NCBI RefSeq assembly: GCF_002504165.1
Contig: NZ_CP021404.1
Location: forward strand, 3,038,001 to 3,102,000
Direction of reading: 5' to 3'
DNA: 64,000 nt
Source: Pacificitalea manganoxidans
Lineage (GTDB): Bacteria > Pseudomonadota > Alphaproteobacteria > Rhodobacterales > Rhodobacteraceae
Positions 55,469 through 64,000 of this stretch are shown here, in pieces. A program made the translations under genes and the position numbers. Below the pieces are notes generated by a model that saw only the letters and a list, made by a program, of their open reading frames with translations, was not told where the DNA came from and did no database searches. Every line of letters starts with the position of its first letter. The first letter of the stretch is position 1.

Positions 55469-56728
55469 ATGCCCGGCCCGACTCTCGCTATCGATTTCGG
55501 CACTTCCAATTCCGCCGCTGCGATCTTGGAGGACGGCGCGCCGCGACGTCTGGCTTTGGAGCCGGGGGCCGAAACGCTGCCGACGGCGGTGTTCTTTCCG
55601 GCCAATCGGGGGCCGATGCGGATCGGCGCGGCGGCGGCCTCTGCGCTGATCGACGGCGAAGAAGGCCGCTACATGCGGGCGCTCAAAACTGTGCTGGGCA
55701 CCGCCTTGCTGCATGAAACGCGCCTGATTGGTGGCAAGCGGCGCAGTCTGGCCGAGGTGATCACCGAATTCCTGATCGAGATCCGCAAGCGCGCCGAGGC
55801 TGCCAGCGGCGCGCAGTTTACCAGCGTTCTGTCGGGGCGGCCTGTGCATTTCCATTCCGCCGACCCGGCCCGGGACGCTCAGGCCGAGGCCGACCTGCGC
55901 GCCTGCTACCATGCGGCCGGGTTCGACACCGTGGCGTTCCTCCCCGAACCCGAAGCCGCCGCATTGGCCAATCACGCGCAGACCCGCGATGCCACTGCGG
56001 GCTCGGAAACCGGCCTGATCGTGGATATCGGCGGCGGCACCTCGGATTTCACTGCCTTCCGGATCGAAGCCGGGCAGATCCGCATTCTCGCCAATCACGG
56101 CATCCGGCTGGGCGGCACCGATTTCGACCATGCCGTGTCCATGGATCACGCGATGCCGTTGCTGGGACTGGGCGGTCAGTTGCACCGCAGTCTGGGCGAG
56201 GGTCTGCTGCCGGTGCCAAAGGCGATCTATGTCGAATTGTCGAGCTGGGCCAAGATCCCGTTCCTATACACCCCCGACACCCGACGTGCGGTGGCTGATC
56301 TGGTCAAGCATGCGGAGGATCGGCCCGCGATGGAGCGGCTGGCCACGGTGATCGAGGATGAACTTGGCCATGAGCTGGCCTTTGCTGTCGAGGCCGGAAA
56401 GATCGCAGCCAATGGGCGCGGAGCGGGCCCTGCGGCGTCTATCGATATGGGCATGATCGGGGCGGGCCTGTCCGCGCCCGTGACGCCCGCGTCTCTCGAC
56501 GCCTCGCTATCTGGGTTCCGGGCCGCCCTGCGGCAGACGATGCAGGAAACGCTGAACCATGCCGGGCTGGCGGCGGCGGATGTCAGCCGGATTGTTCTGG
56601 TGGGCGGTTCCAGCCTGATGGGGATGGTGGCGCAGGAAGCGCAGACATTGCTGCCGCACGCGAACCTGCACCGGTCGGAGGCCTTCACGGCGGTGGTCGA
56701 TGGGCTTGCGGTGGCAACGGCGGGCTGA
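55469..56728 (+). CDS. Hsp70-family protein, YegD-like
   Basis: 419 residues from the ATG at 55469. Actin-like ATPase motifs: phosphate 1 AIDFGTSNSAAAI, phosphate 2 GLIVDIGGGTSDFTAFRI and adenosine motif IVLVGGSSLMG. The C-terminal substrate-binding domain of DnaK is absent, as in YegD. Its role is poorly known, probably an atypical chaperone. Shares a two-way terminator with the transporter gene that converges on it. Confidence 0.9.
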   Translation: MPGPTLAIDFGTSNSAAAILEDGAPRRLALEPGAETLPTAVFFPANRGPMRIGAAAASALIDGEEGRYMRALKTVLGTALLHETRLIGGKRRSLAEVITEFLIEIRKRAEAASGAQFTSVLSGRPVHFHSADPARDAQAEADLRACYHAAGFDTVAFLPEPEAAALANHAQTRDATAGSETGLIVDIGGGTSDFTAFRIEAGQIRILANHGIRLGGTDFDHAVSMDHAMPLLGLGGQLHRSLGEGLLPVPKAIYVELSSWAKIPFLYTPDTRRAVADLVKHAEDRPAMERLATVIEDELGHELAFAVEAGKIAANGRGAGPAASIDMGMIGAGLSAPVTPASLDASLSGFRAALRQTMQETLNHAGLAAADVSRIVLVGGSSLMGMVAQEAQTLLPHANLHRSEAFTAVVDGLAVATAG

Positions 56729-56748
56729 TCCCGCCAGACGGCAACGCA

Positions 56749-56777
56749 AAAGGGCCCGCACGTTGTGCGAGCCCTTT
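56749..56777. terminator. Two-way terminator between yegD-like and benE-like genes
   Basis: Outer stem AAAGGGC/GCCCTTT and inner stem CGCAC/GTGCG with a 3-base loop and one mismatch. It sits between convergent genes, with A-rich and T-rich flanks suited to both strands. Confidence 0.7.
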
Positions 56778-56794
56778 GTCTGTCTCGGCTGTTC

Positions 56795-58060
56795 TTATTC
56801 GGCGGGCGTGGCCTCGGCCCGATGCTCGGCCGCGGTTGGCCGCGCTTCGATCAGCAGCGAAACCAGCGCCCCCGCGAGCAGCGACCAGAACGGCGCGCTG
56901 ATGCTGAAGAACGAAATGTTCGACATCGCCACGATCAGGGCCACGAAGGCGCCGATCTGATAGCCTGCCTTGCGGTCGAACGCCGCCTGAAACGCGCTCA
57001 GCAGAACGGTGATCATCGCAAGTCCCGCGACCGCGCCGATCAGCGGGCCGGGCAGCGCCATGATGAGCGGCACCGCCACCCCGGCAAAGATACCGAAAGC
57101 CGCAAACAGAATGCCGTTCAGCACGGTGGCGGCGTAGCGGCCTTCACGGTCCTCACCGGCCTGATCGGACGAACAGATCGCCGTCATCGGGCCCGCGATA
57201 TTGGCGTTATGGCCCCCGATAAAGCCTGCGGCAATGCCGCCAAGGCCTGAGATCACGGTCATCGCGTTGATCGGCGGGCGGTAACCTTCGGCGTAGAGCA
57301 CCCCGATCGCCTGCGCGTTTTCGGCCCCGATCACCAGCACTGCGAGCGGCACCGCGATGGCGAGGAAGGCGTCAAGCGTGAAGACCGGCGCGGTGAACTC
57401 CGGCGCCACGAAGGAGATGACCTGCTCACCGCCGCCAAAGCTGCCGGTCAGGGCGACCGCGATCAGGCCGACCACCAACGCCGACAGCACCGGCGGCACC
57501 GTTTTCAGGAACCGCATCGACAGGAAGAACGCCAGCGTAGCCGAGCCTACGACGATGGGCAGTTTCTCGATCGAGGTGACCGCCCCGATCCCGAAGCGGA
57601 TCAGCGCGCCTGCGATCATCGCCATGACAATGGGCATGGGCAGCCAACGCATGACCCGTCCGATCACCCCGGTGATGCCCAGCAGGAATACCATCAGACC
57701 AGCCATGAGGAACGCCCCCACCGCCTGCTCGAACGGGAAGATCGCCAGCGCCCCGGCGACCAGCGCCGCGCCGGGGATCGAATAGGCCCCGGTGACCGGG
57801 ATCTTGTAATAGAGCGCCATAATCAGGCTGATGAGACCGCCGAGCCCGTAGATCGCCAGCAGCCATGCAACGGTCTGGCCTTCGGTCAGGTTGCCGCCTT
57901 TGGCCGCGCCGATCACGATCAGCGCCGGTCCGGAGCAGCCGAAAATCGCGGCCACGACGCCGGCACTGGCGGTCTTGATGCCCAGATGCTTCCCCAGATC
58001 GCCAAGGCCGGCGCCGAAGCCCGGACCCTTCTCGATCCATCTGCTTTGTTTATGTTCCAT
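56795..58060 (-). CDS. BenE-type aromatic carboxylate:H+ symporter
   Basis: 421 residues from the ATG at 58060 behind GGAGG; the longer upstream frame is not homologous. About twelve membrane helices. FGCSGPALIVIGAAKGGNLTEGQTVAWLLAIYGLGG and FIGGHNANIAGPMTAICSS match the benzoate transporter (BenE) family. As the last gene of the molybdenum-hydroxylase operon it probably imports the carboxylic acid that the operon degrades. Confidence 0.88.
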   Translation of the reverse strand: MEHKQSRWIEKGPGFGAGLGDLGKHLGIKTASAGVVAAIFGCSGPALIVIGAAKGGNLTEGQTVAWLLAIYGLGGLISLIMALYYKIPVTGAYSIPGAALVAGALAIFPFEQAVGAFLMAGLMVFLLGITGVIGRVMRWLPMPIVMAMIAGALIRFGIGAVTSIEKLPIVVGSATLAFFLSMRFLKTVPPVLSALVVGLIAVALTGSFGGGEQVISFVAPEFTAPVFTLDAFLAIAVPLAVLVIGAENAQAIGVLYAEGYRPPINAMTVISGLGGIAAGFIGGHNANIAGPMTAICSSDQAGEDREGRYAATVLNGILFAAFGIFAGVAVPLIMALPGPLIGAVAGLAMITVLLSAFQAAFDRKAGYQIGAFVALIVAMSNISFFSISAPFWSLLAGALVSLLIEARPTAAEHRAEATPAE

Positions 58061-58092
58061 GTTTTCCTCCCTCTTCTTCGCTAGATCGCTGT

Positions 58093-58899
58093 TCAGCGAC
58101 CGGTAAACTGTGGTTTGCGCTTCTCGTGGAACGCCTCGACGCCCTCGCGGAAATCGTCGGACTGGCGCAGGCGGCTGTAGTTCAAGCCTTCCAGTTCGAT
58201 GGCGGTGGTCAGCAGCGCGTCCTCGGTATCGTTGAGCAGCTTCTTGGCCGTGCGCTGCGCCATCGGGGAGAAGCCGCGCAACTCTGTCACCAGATCGGAC
58301 ACGACCTGTTCCAGATCGGCATCGGGCACACATTCGGTGGCAATGCCCCAGTCCAGCGCCTGCTGGCCCGCGATCCGTTTGGACCGCATCACGATGTCCT
58401 TGGTGCGGGTGACCCCCACGATTTTCTGCAACCGGGCGGAGCCGCCGGAGCCGGGGATCTGCCCCAGTTTCTGTTCAGGCAGCGCGTAGCGGCAGGTTTC
58501 CGACACGATGCGGAAGTCACAGGCCAGCGACAGTTCGAACCCGACACCAAAGGTGAAGCCGCGATTGGCCGCGATCACCGGCTTGGTGCAGCGTGCGGGC
58601 GCGGCGACATTCCATGCGAGCTTCGACACATGTTCGGGCGTCGCTTCGAGGAAGCCTTTGATATTGCCGCCGGAGGAGAAATGCTCCCCCGCGCCGGACA
58701 GCACGATGATACGCACGCGGTCGTCTTCGTCCAACGCTTCGAACACCAGCCGCAGCTGATCGCGGGCCTCCATCGAGATCACGTTATAGGGCGGGCGATC
58801 CAGCACAATATCGGCACGCTCGTTGGCGGCATCGAGGGTGACGCGGAAGCCGTCGAGTTCGGCAAGGCGCGGATCGCTGAAGGTCAGGCCTTCGGTCAT
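58093..58899 (-). CDS. Enoyl-CoA hydratase/isomerase family protein, possible 2-oxoglutaroyl-CoA hydrolase (HmfE-like)
   Basis: 268 residues, crotonase fold. Oxyanion-hole segments EHFSSGGNIKGF and GFTFGVGFELSLACDF, and PEQKLGQIPGSGGSARL. The two acidic residues of hydratases (Glu144 and Glu164 in rat enzyme) are both present. In the 2-furoate pathway a crotonase-family enzyme (HmfE) releases 2-oxoglutarate from its CoA ester; the neighbouring genes suggest that role. Plain enoyl-CoA hydratase remains possible. Confidence 0.8.
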   Translation of the reverse strand: MTEGLTFSDPRLAELDGFRVTLDAANERADIVLDRPPYNVISMEARDQLRLVFEALDEDDRVRIIVLSGAGEHFSSGGNIKGFLEATPEHVSKLAWNVAAPARCTKPVIAANRGFTFGVGFELSLACDFRIVSETCRYALPEQKLGQIPGSGGSARLQKIVGVTRTKDIVMRSKRIAGQQALDWGIATECVPDADLEQVVSDLVTELRGFSPMAQRTAKKLLNDTEDALLTTAIELEGLNYSRLRQSDDFREGVEAFHEKRKPQFTGR

Positions 58900-58932
58900 G
58901 GGGGTGGTCCTTTCGGTTGTCGTTCGGGGGTC

Positions 58933-60462
58933 TCAGGCGCCTGCCGTTTCCGGCTGCTCGGGCTGGTAGTCACCAGCGACAAGCAGACGGCGCAGCAGCT
59001 TGCCCACCGGAGAGCGGGGCAGTTCGCGCACAAAGACGTATTTGCGGGGACGTCGGAAATTCGACAGCTCAGAGGCACGGCAATGCGCGTCGAGGTCTTC
59101 CTCGGTCACATCGCCACTGCGTTTGACGAAGGCGGTCACCACCTTGCCCCAGCGCGGGTCGGGCAGGCCAACCACGGCCACCTCGGCCACGCCTGGGTGC
59201 AGAGACAGGCAGCTTTCGACCTCGACGGGGGAGACGTTCTCGCCGCCGGTGATGATCATGTCGTCGGTGCGCCCGGTGACGAACAGGTCGCCATCCTCGT
59301 CGATCAGGCCGCAGTCGCCGGTAAAATACCATCCCTCATGGATCGCCTTGGCATCCGCTTCGGGGCGGTTCCAGTAGCCTTCGAATGCCTCGTCGCCCTG
59401 CATCGTGGCGATGATCTGACCCTCTTCTCCGGGGGCGGCTTGTGCATTGGGATCGGTGCTGTCGAGAGGCACGACGCGAATGCGCTGGTTGAGCGCCGCA
59501 CGCCCGGCCGAGCCGGGCTTCGCTGCCGCATCCTGACAGATGGTGAAGGTGTAAATCTCGGACGAGCCGTAGTGATTGACGAAAAGCTCTGGCTTGAAGG
59601 CCTCGGACAGCTTTTTCAGCAGACCATCGGTCATCGACGCGCCGGCAAAGCCCAGCTTGGTCACGCTGGCGACCCGCGCGGGCGAAAACTCGGCATGATG
59701 CACGATGTCGTGGTAGAGCGTCGGCACAAGGTACAGGTTGGTCACGCCGTGCCGTTCGATCGCGGCCAGCGCACCGGGCACGTCAAACCGTGGCAGGCAA
59801 ACGAACCCGCCCCCGATCAGCGCCGAGGACAGCAGCGAGCGCACGCCCATCGTATGATAAAGCGGCATGACGCCGAGCGTCCGCTCCCCGTGGCGGTAGA
59901 GGTTCTGCGCCACATGGGCCACCGCGCCCGCCCGTTCGGCGCGATGACGGCGTGGCACGCCCTTGGGTTTCGACGTCGTGCCGGAGGTATAGAGCATCAG
60001 GGAAATGTCATCGGCACGCGCCTGCGGAATCGCATCGGCGGCGGACCCGTCCAGCATCTCCGCCAGTCCGCCTGCCCCGTCCAGCGGCACGGTGGGAAGC
60101 GTCGGTGCGATTTGCGAGCCCGCGACGGCCTCGGCCACCGACCCGTCATGAAACAGCGCCTTCGCGCCGCTATCGGACAGCGCGTGATCCAGTTCTTCGG
60201 GCGTGACGCGCCAATTGACCGGCGTAATGATGATGCCCGCCAACTGACAGGCCCAGTGCAGCGACGCATTGTGCCAGCGGTTTTGCATCCCAGTGACCAA
60301 GTGATCACCCTTGCGCAGGCCCATCTGGCCCAGCGCGTCAGTCAACGCGCTGATGCGTGTGAACCATTCGGCGTAGCTGAGCGACAGGTCGCCATCTGCA
60401 ATGGCCAGCGCGCGGGGATCGCGTTCCACCGCAGCAAGAAAGCTCGTTCCCAGGTCAAGCAT
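58933..60462 (-). CDS. AMP-dependent acyl-CoA ligase, possible 2-furoyl-CoA synthetase (HmfD-like)
   Basis: 509 residues from the ATG at 60462, overlapping the end of the 2Fe-2S gene by 8 bases. ANL superfamily motifs: LMLYTSGTTSKPKGVPRRH (P-loop), NHYGSSEIYTFT, and YFTGDCGLIDEDGDLFVTGRTDDMIITGGENVSPVEVE (with hinge), plus a C-terminal PRSPVGKLLRR lysine. It activates a carboxylic acid to its CoA thioester. The position beside a molybdenum hydroxylase acting on CoA esters fits furoate activation; benzoate-type acids are the alternative. Confidence 0.85.
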   Translation of the reverse strand: MLDLGTSFLAAVERDPRALAIADGDLSLSYAEWFTRISALTDALGQMGLRKGDHLVTGMQNRWHNASLHWACQLAGIIITPVNWRVTPEELDHALSDSGAKALFHDGSVAEAVAGSQIAPTLPTVPLDGAGGLAEMLDGSAADAIPQARADDISLMLYTSGTTSKPKGVPRRHRAERAGAVAHVAQNLYRHGERTLGVMPLYHTMGVRSLLSSALIGGGFVCLPRFDVPGALAAIERHGVTNLYLVPTLYHDIVHHAEFSPARVASVTKLGFAGASMTDGLLKKLSEAFKPELFVNHYGSSEIYTFTICQDAAAKPGSAGRAALNQRIRVVPLDSTDPNAQAAPGEEGQIIATMQGDEAFEGYWNRPEADAKAIHEGWYFTGDCGLIDEDGDLFVTGRTDDMIITGGENVSPVEVESCLSLHPGVAEVAVVGLPDPRWGKVVTAFVKRSGDVTEEDLDAHCRASELSNFRRPRKYVFVRELPRSPVGKLLRRLLVAGDYQPEQPETAGA

Positions 60463-60967
60463 CAGTCGTTCCTCCCTTGATGCGATCGCGTGCGGCGAGA
60501 GCCGCCCGCACGATGGGCGTGTATCCGGTGCACCGGCACAGATGGCCCGACAGCGTGTCCCGTATCGCGGCCTCGTCGGCATCCGGGTCGGCCGCGAACA
60601 GCGCGTCGAGACTCATCAGGATGCCAGCGGTGCAAAAGCCGCATTGCAGGGCGAAATGTTCGCGGAACGCGGCCTGAAGCGGCGACAGCGCGCCATCGCC
60701 CGCATCCGCCAGCCCCTCGACCGTGCGCAGATCACAGCCTTCGGCCTGAACGGCGAGGGTCAGGCAGGCGCGCGCGGGCACCCCGTCGATCAGCACCGTG
60801 CAGGCCCCGCAAACGCCGTGCTCACAGCCGACATGGGTGCCGGTGGCGCCGACATCGTGGCGCAGCACGTCGCTCAGCAGCATGCGGGGATGTGCCTCGG
60901 CGGTGGTGTCGCGGCCATTCAGGCGGAATTGCACGCGGGCGGTTTCAGTGGCACTCAGGCGCGGCAT
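60455..60967 (-). CDS. 2Fe-2S subunit of a xanthine dehydrogenase-family enzyme (HmfC/CoxS-like)
   Basis: 170 residues from the ATG at 60967. The N-terminal plant-type cluster has CEHGVCGACTVLIDG and a further Cys in ARACLTLA; the C-terminal cluster has QCGFCTAGILMS and GHLCRCTGYTPIV. All eight cluster ligands appear present. It passes electrons from the molybdenum site to FAD. It overlaps the FAD-subunit gene by 13 bases. Confidence 0.92.
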   Translation of the reverse strand: MPRLSATETARVQFRLNGRDTTAEAHPRMLLSDVLRHDVGATGTHVGCEHGVCGACTVLIDGVPARACLTLAVQAEGCDLRTVEGLADAGDGALSPLQAAFREHFALQCGFCTAGILMSLDALFAADPDADEAAIRDTLSGHLCRCTGYTPIVRAALAARDRIKGGTTDA

Positions 60968-61794
60968 GACAGGGCCTCCTCGATGGTCTTGCGGCCCAGA
61001 CGGCGCACCAGTTCCCGGCGGTAGCGGGCGGTGGCATGCAGATCGTCGCGCGCGCCAAGGCTCCATGCGAATTCATTCAGCTGGTCGTCGCGTGTGGCGG
61101 GATCGGCGGCGGCGTCGGCGGCAAGCTCAAGCAGACGCGGCGTATCGGCGACGCCGCCCACCCCCAGCGTCACCGCGCCATCCGCCCCGGCCTTCGCGGC
61201 GCAGGAGACGATGGCGAAATCCCCGTGCCGCCGCGCCACCTCGGCAAAGGCATGACCTTCGCCGGGCCGGGCCTGCGGCAGGCTCAACGCGGCAATCATT
61301 TCCCCCGGCGCGACATCCGTAGACATCATACCAAGGAAGAACTCCTCCGCCGGAACCTCCCGCGTGCGGCGGTGGCGGCGCAGGATCACCGTCCCACCCA
61401 GCACCAGCAGGCACAGCGGCAGTTCAGCGCTGGGGTCGGCATGCGCGACGGATCCGCAGACCGTGCCCCGGCTGCGGGTCTGCATATGCCCGACCCACGG
61501 CAACGCAGCGTGGATCAGCGGCAGGGTCACAGCCAGATCGGGCCACGCCGCCAATTCGGCCTGGCGCACGGCGGCCCCGATGGTGACCGCCCCATTTGCG
61601 CTCTCGATCCGGCGCAATTCCTCGATCCGGGAGATGTCCACTAGCGTCGCGGGAGTGGCGAGCCGCATGTTCAGCATCGGCACTAAAGACTGCCCCCCGG
61701 CGATGACTCGCGCGGCGTCGCCGCCCTCACGCAGGGCGGCCAGCGCCTCGGCCATGTCGCGCGCGGCGACGAAATCGAACGAAGCGGGCTTCAT
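60955..61794 (-). CDS. FAD-binding subunit of a xanthine dehydrogenase-family enzyme (HmfB/CoxM-like)
   Basis: 279 residues. AGGQSLVPMLNMRLATPATLVDI is the FAD pyrophosphate motif, TRSRGTVCGSVAHADPSAELPLCLLVLGG the second FAD site, and a CO-dehydrogenase flavoprotein C-terminal domain follows. It is the middle subunit of the L-M-S enzyme and overlaps the large-subunit gene by 4 bases. Confidence 0.92.
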   Translation of the reverse strand: MKPASFDFVAARDMAEALAALREGGDAARVIAGGQSLVPMLNMRLATPATLVDISRIEELRRIESANGAVTIGAAVRQAELAAWPDLAVTLPLIHAALPWVGHMQTRSRGTVCGSVAHADPSAELPLCLLVLGGTVILRRHRRTREVPAEEFFLGMMSTDVAPGEMIAALSLPQARPGEGHAFAEVARRHGDFAIVSCAAKAGADGAVTLGVGGVADTPRLLELAADAAADPATRDDQLNEFAWSLGARDDLHATARYRRELVRRLGRKTIEEALSCRA

Positions 61795-64000
61795 GACCGG
61801 CCTCCCTTCAGCAGAGTAGCAAGCGTTGCGCGCCCGCCCGCGACCGCGCGGCGCACGCGGCCCAGCGGACCCGAGCCACCGCCACCGCCGCCCGCATGAC
61901 GGGCAAGCGCGCGGAAAAATTCCCCGATCACGACCTTGGCCGCGCCATCAAGGAGCCGCCCGCCGACAGACGCGACCTTGCCGCCGATTTCGGCCTCGTA
62001 GACATAGGCGATCTCGGTGCCTTCAGGCGTTTCGGTCAGCGTGATGCGGCCCGAGCCCTGCCCGGTGCCCAGACCGCCGACCGCCTTGCCCGACAGGGTC
62101 AGCGCGTTGGGCGGGTCCAGATCGGAGAGGTTGATTTCAGCCTTATAGCGGCCCTTCACCGGGCCGACGCCAAGCGTGACATCGGCCTTGAATGAGGTAT
62201 CGGAGACCTTCTCGATGCCATGCGCGCCGGGAACGATCGCCTCCAGCGTGGCCGGGTCCAGCACCATGTCCCAGACCGCCTGACGCGACGCGGCAACCAC
62301 GGCCCGGCCTTCGCCGGTCAACTTGCGCCCGCCCGCGCTACTGGCCTGCGGCGCGGGGTCGGCCTGCGGATTGCGCGATTGCGGCTCCTCGGCAAAGACC
62401 AACGGCGCAAGTTTGCTCGCCGTCAGCGGCAGGGTCAGATCAGGCCCGTGGGTCGCATCTTCGACAGGCGACAGCGCGTCCGCCACGGCATTGGCGATGC
62501 AGACCGGCGTGGACATGCAATTGCCCTCGCCCACGCCCTTGGCGCCCGTCGGGGTAAAGGGCGACGGGGTTTCATGGTGCAGGATCTGCGGCTCCGGCAC
62601 CTCCATCACCGTCGGCATCAGGTAATCGGCCAGCGTTCCGGCCTGAAAGCTGCCATCCGCGCCATAGGCGTATTCTTCAAGGAACGCCGCGCCCACCGCC
62701 TGCGCGAAGCCCCCGCGGACCTGTCCGTCCACCATCGCGGGATGCAGGATGCGTCCGCAGTCATGCATGGTGACATAGGCGTCGATGCGCGGCTCTGCGG
62801 TGTCGCGGTCAATCTCGACCCCGCAGAAATCAAAGATAAACCCATGACAGAGCGACGAATTGACCCCGTCCTCGCTATCGGGCGCCTGCAATTGGTCCGG
62901 GGTCCAGAATACCGTTTCGCGGATGGTCTGGTCGACCCCGTCGGGCAGGGTGCCCGGTGCCCAATGCGCCGCCGCAGCCACTCTTGCGAAGGAAACAGAA
63001 TTGTCAGGATTGCCGCTGTCCACCACGCGCCCGTTGCGGAATGCCACGTCCTCAGCTGTCAGGTTCAACTGCTGCGCTGCGACGCGGGCGAGCTTGGCAC
63101 GCAGCCGCTGCGCCGCGATCTTGGCCGCGCCGGTCACGGCTGGGGCGAAGCGCGAAGCATAGTTGCCCGACGCGATGGACCACGCGTCGCGCATTGTGTC
63201 CACATCGGCAAGCACGCGCACGCTGTCGAAGGGCACGCCCAATTCATCCGCCACGACCTGCGCCAGAACCGTGCGATGGCCCTGGCCCTGCGGCACTGAG
63301 GCAACCTTCACCGTCACCGCGCCCAGCGGGTCGATGGCAATGGTCGCGGTCGATTGCGCACCGTTCTTGGGGCCGGCCTTGGCGCGGTCCTCCGGGGTCA
63401 GCACGGTGGTGATGTAGCCCATGTTCGACACGGACGGCTCGATCACGCAGGCATAGCCGATACCGTAGCGGCGACCCTCGGCGCGGGCGGCGTCGCGGCG
63501 CGCGATCAGGTCGGCCAGACCGCCCTCGGTCACCGCGCGGTCCAGCGCGGTCTGATAGTCGCCGGAATCGTATTGCGCGCCGGTCGCGGTGCGGTAAGGA
63601 AATGCATCGGCGGGGATCAGATTGCGGCGGATCACATCGAGTCGATCCAGCCCAAGCTGCCGTGCGATCCGGTCCACCAGCCGTTCCAGCGCGTAGTAGA
63701 CCTGCGGCCCGCCAAAGCCCCGGTTCAGCCCGGTGGGTGTCTTATTGGTCAGCACCACGCGGTTGCGGATGCGGACATGGTCAATCGCGTATGCCCCGGT
63801 CATGTTGCCATGCATCCGGTAAAGCGTCGCAGGCTCCGGCGCGCGCAGATGGGCACCGCAATCTTCGACCTGATCCCAATCAAGCGCGGTGATGCGGCCC
63901 TCGGCGGTGACGGCGGCCTCCAACCGGGTGTGACGGTTTGTGGCGGAGACGCTGGCCTGCAAATGCTCCAGCCGGTCTTCGATCCACTTGACCGGCGCGC
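61791..64000 (-). CDS. Molybdopterin-binding large subunit of a xanthine dehydrogenase-family enzyme with C-terminal SRPBCC (CoxG-like) domain, 5' end cut by window
   Basis: About 736 residues are visible; the N-terminus and hammerhead start lie beyond 64000. Mo-cofactor blocks include NKTPTGLNRGFGGPQ, VASVPQGQGHRTVLAQVVADELG and the late TPTGAKGVGEGNCMSTP with the catalytic Glu in GVGEGN. After residue about 560 a CoxG/SRPBCC domain follows (GEGRAVVAASRQAVWDMVLDP to EIGGKVASVGGRLL), ended by a Gly-rich linker and an Arg-rich tail. With the downstream genes this suggests a 2-furoyl-CoA dehydrogenase-like hydroxylase. Confidence 0.88.
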   Translation of the reverse strand, partial: APVKWIEDRLEHLQASVSATNRHTRLEAAVTAEGRITALDWDQVEDCGAHLRAPEPATLYRMHGNMTGAYAIDHVRIRNRVVLTNKTPTGLNRGFGGPQVYYALERLVDRIARQLGLDRLDVIRRNLIPADAFPYRTATGAQYDSGDYQTALDRAVTEGGLADLIARRDAARAEGRRYGIGYACVIEPSVSNMGYITTVLTPEDRAKAGPKNGAQSTATIAIDPLGAVTVKVASVPQGQGHRTVLAQVVADELGVPFDSVRVLADVDTMRDAWSIASGNYASRFAPAVTGAAKIAAQRLRAKLARVAAQQLNLTAEDVAFRNGRVVDSGNPDNSVSFARVAAAAHWAPGTLPDGVDQTIRETVFWTPDQLQAPDSEDGVNSSLCHGFIFDFCGVEIDRDTAEPRIDAYVTMHDCGRILHPAMVDGQVRGGFAQAVGAAFLEEYAYGADGSFQAGTLADYLMPTVMEVPEPQILHHETPSPFTPTGAKGVGEGNCMSTPVCIANAVADALSPVEDATHGPDLTLPLTASKLAPLVFAEEPQSRNPQADPAPQASSAGGRKLTGEGRAVVAASRQAVWDMVLDPATLEAIVPGAHGIEKVSDTSFKADVTLGVGPVKGRYKAEINLSDLDPPNALTLSGKAVGGLGTGQGSGRITLTETPEGTEIAYVYEAEIGGKVASVGGRLLDGAAKVVIGEFFRALARHAGGGGGGSGPLGRVRRAVAGGRATLATLLKGGRS

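Overview
The window looks like part of the chromosome of a high-GC alphaproteobacterium, most likely a Rhodobacteraceae (Roseobacter-group) species. The indicators are families typical of that group (TIGR02302/DUF4175, DUF1523, the Alph_Pro_TM/TIGR02186 protein beside a TauE/SafE permease), a YlxR-L7Ae fusion before infB, the ethylmalonyl-CoA pathway genes ccr and ecm/meaA, and a probable Irr box. I know of no sequence of the strain itself; the assignment rests on protein recognition from memory.

Layout. 1-7.4 kb: envelope genes (5'-cut TIGR02302 protein, zinc-ribbon membrane protein, ftsE-ftsX-plsC). 7.4-13.5 kb: polA, ubiG and proline iminopeptidase, separated by long non-coding stretches carrying two unrelated structured repeats. 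Repeat A has five copies at 2.75-3.21 kb and 11.09-11.67 kb; repeat B has two copies at 7.48-7.83 kb. 13.5-21.3 kb: a coiled-coil hypothetical gene, then rimP-nusA-ylxR-infB behind a leader with an intrinsic terminator, then ispH. 21.4-28.3 kb: DUF1523, an orphan peptide-type binding protein, panB, an ABC-2 exporter pair, nfuA behind an Irr-like box, tsaB and rimI. 28.4-34.9 kb: a BMP-type nucleoside ABC importer operon, TauE/SafE and TIGR02186. 35-42.8 kb: RecD-like helicase, a LuxR solo, ccr, an acyltransferase and ethylmalonyl-CoA mutase. 43-45.7 kb: an H-NS/HvrA-like regulator and pcaD-pcaB. 45.8-54.5 kb: a small zinc-ribbon membrane protein and a type I-E CRISPR-Cas operon in decay, ending beside tRNA-Arg(UCU). 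54.7-56.7 kb: Cu/Zn superoxide dismutase and a YegD-like Hsp70. 56.8-64 kb: a minus-strand operon for a molybdenum hydroxylase, acyl-CoA ligase, crotonase-family enzyme and BenE-type transporter, best read as a 2-furoate-like catabolic cluster that runs off the right edge.

The cas operon has a complete gene order (cas3-cse1-cse2-cas7-cas5-cas6e-cas1-cas2) but visible lesions: an in-frame TAA and a one-base frameshift in cas3, an in-frame TAA in cas5, a shortened cas2, and no CRISPR array after cas2. The remaining Cascade genes and cas1 are open, so the loss looks recent. The most unexplained structure is repeat A, whose terminal hairpin keeps pairing through compensatory base changes between copies.
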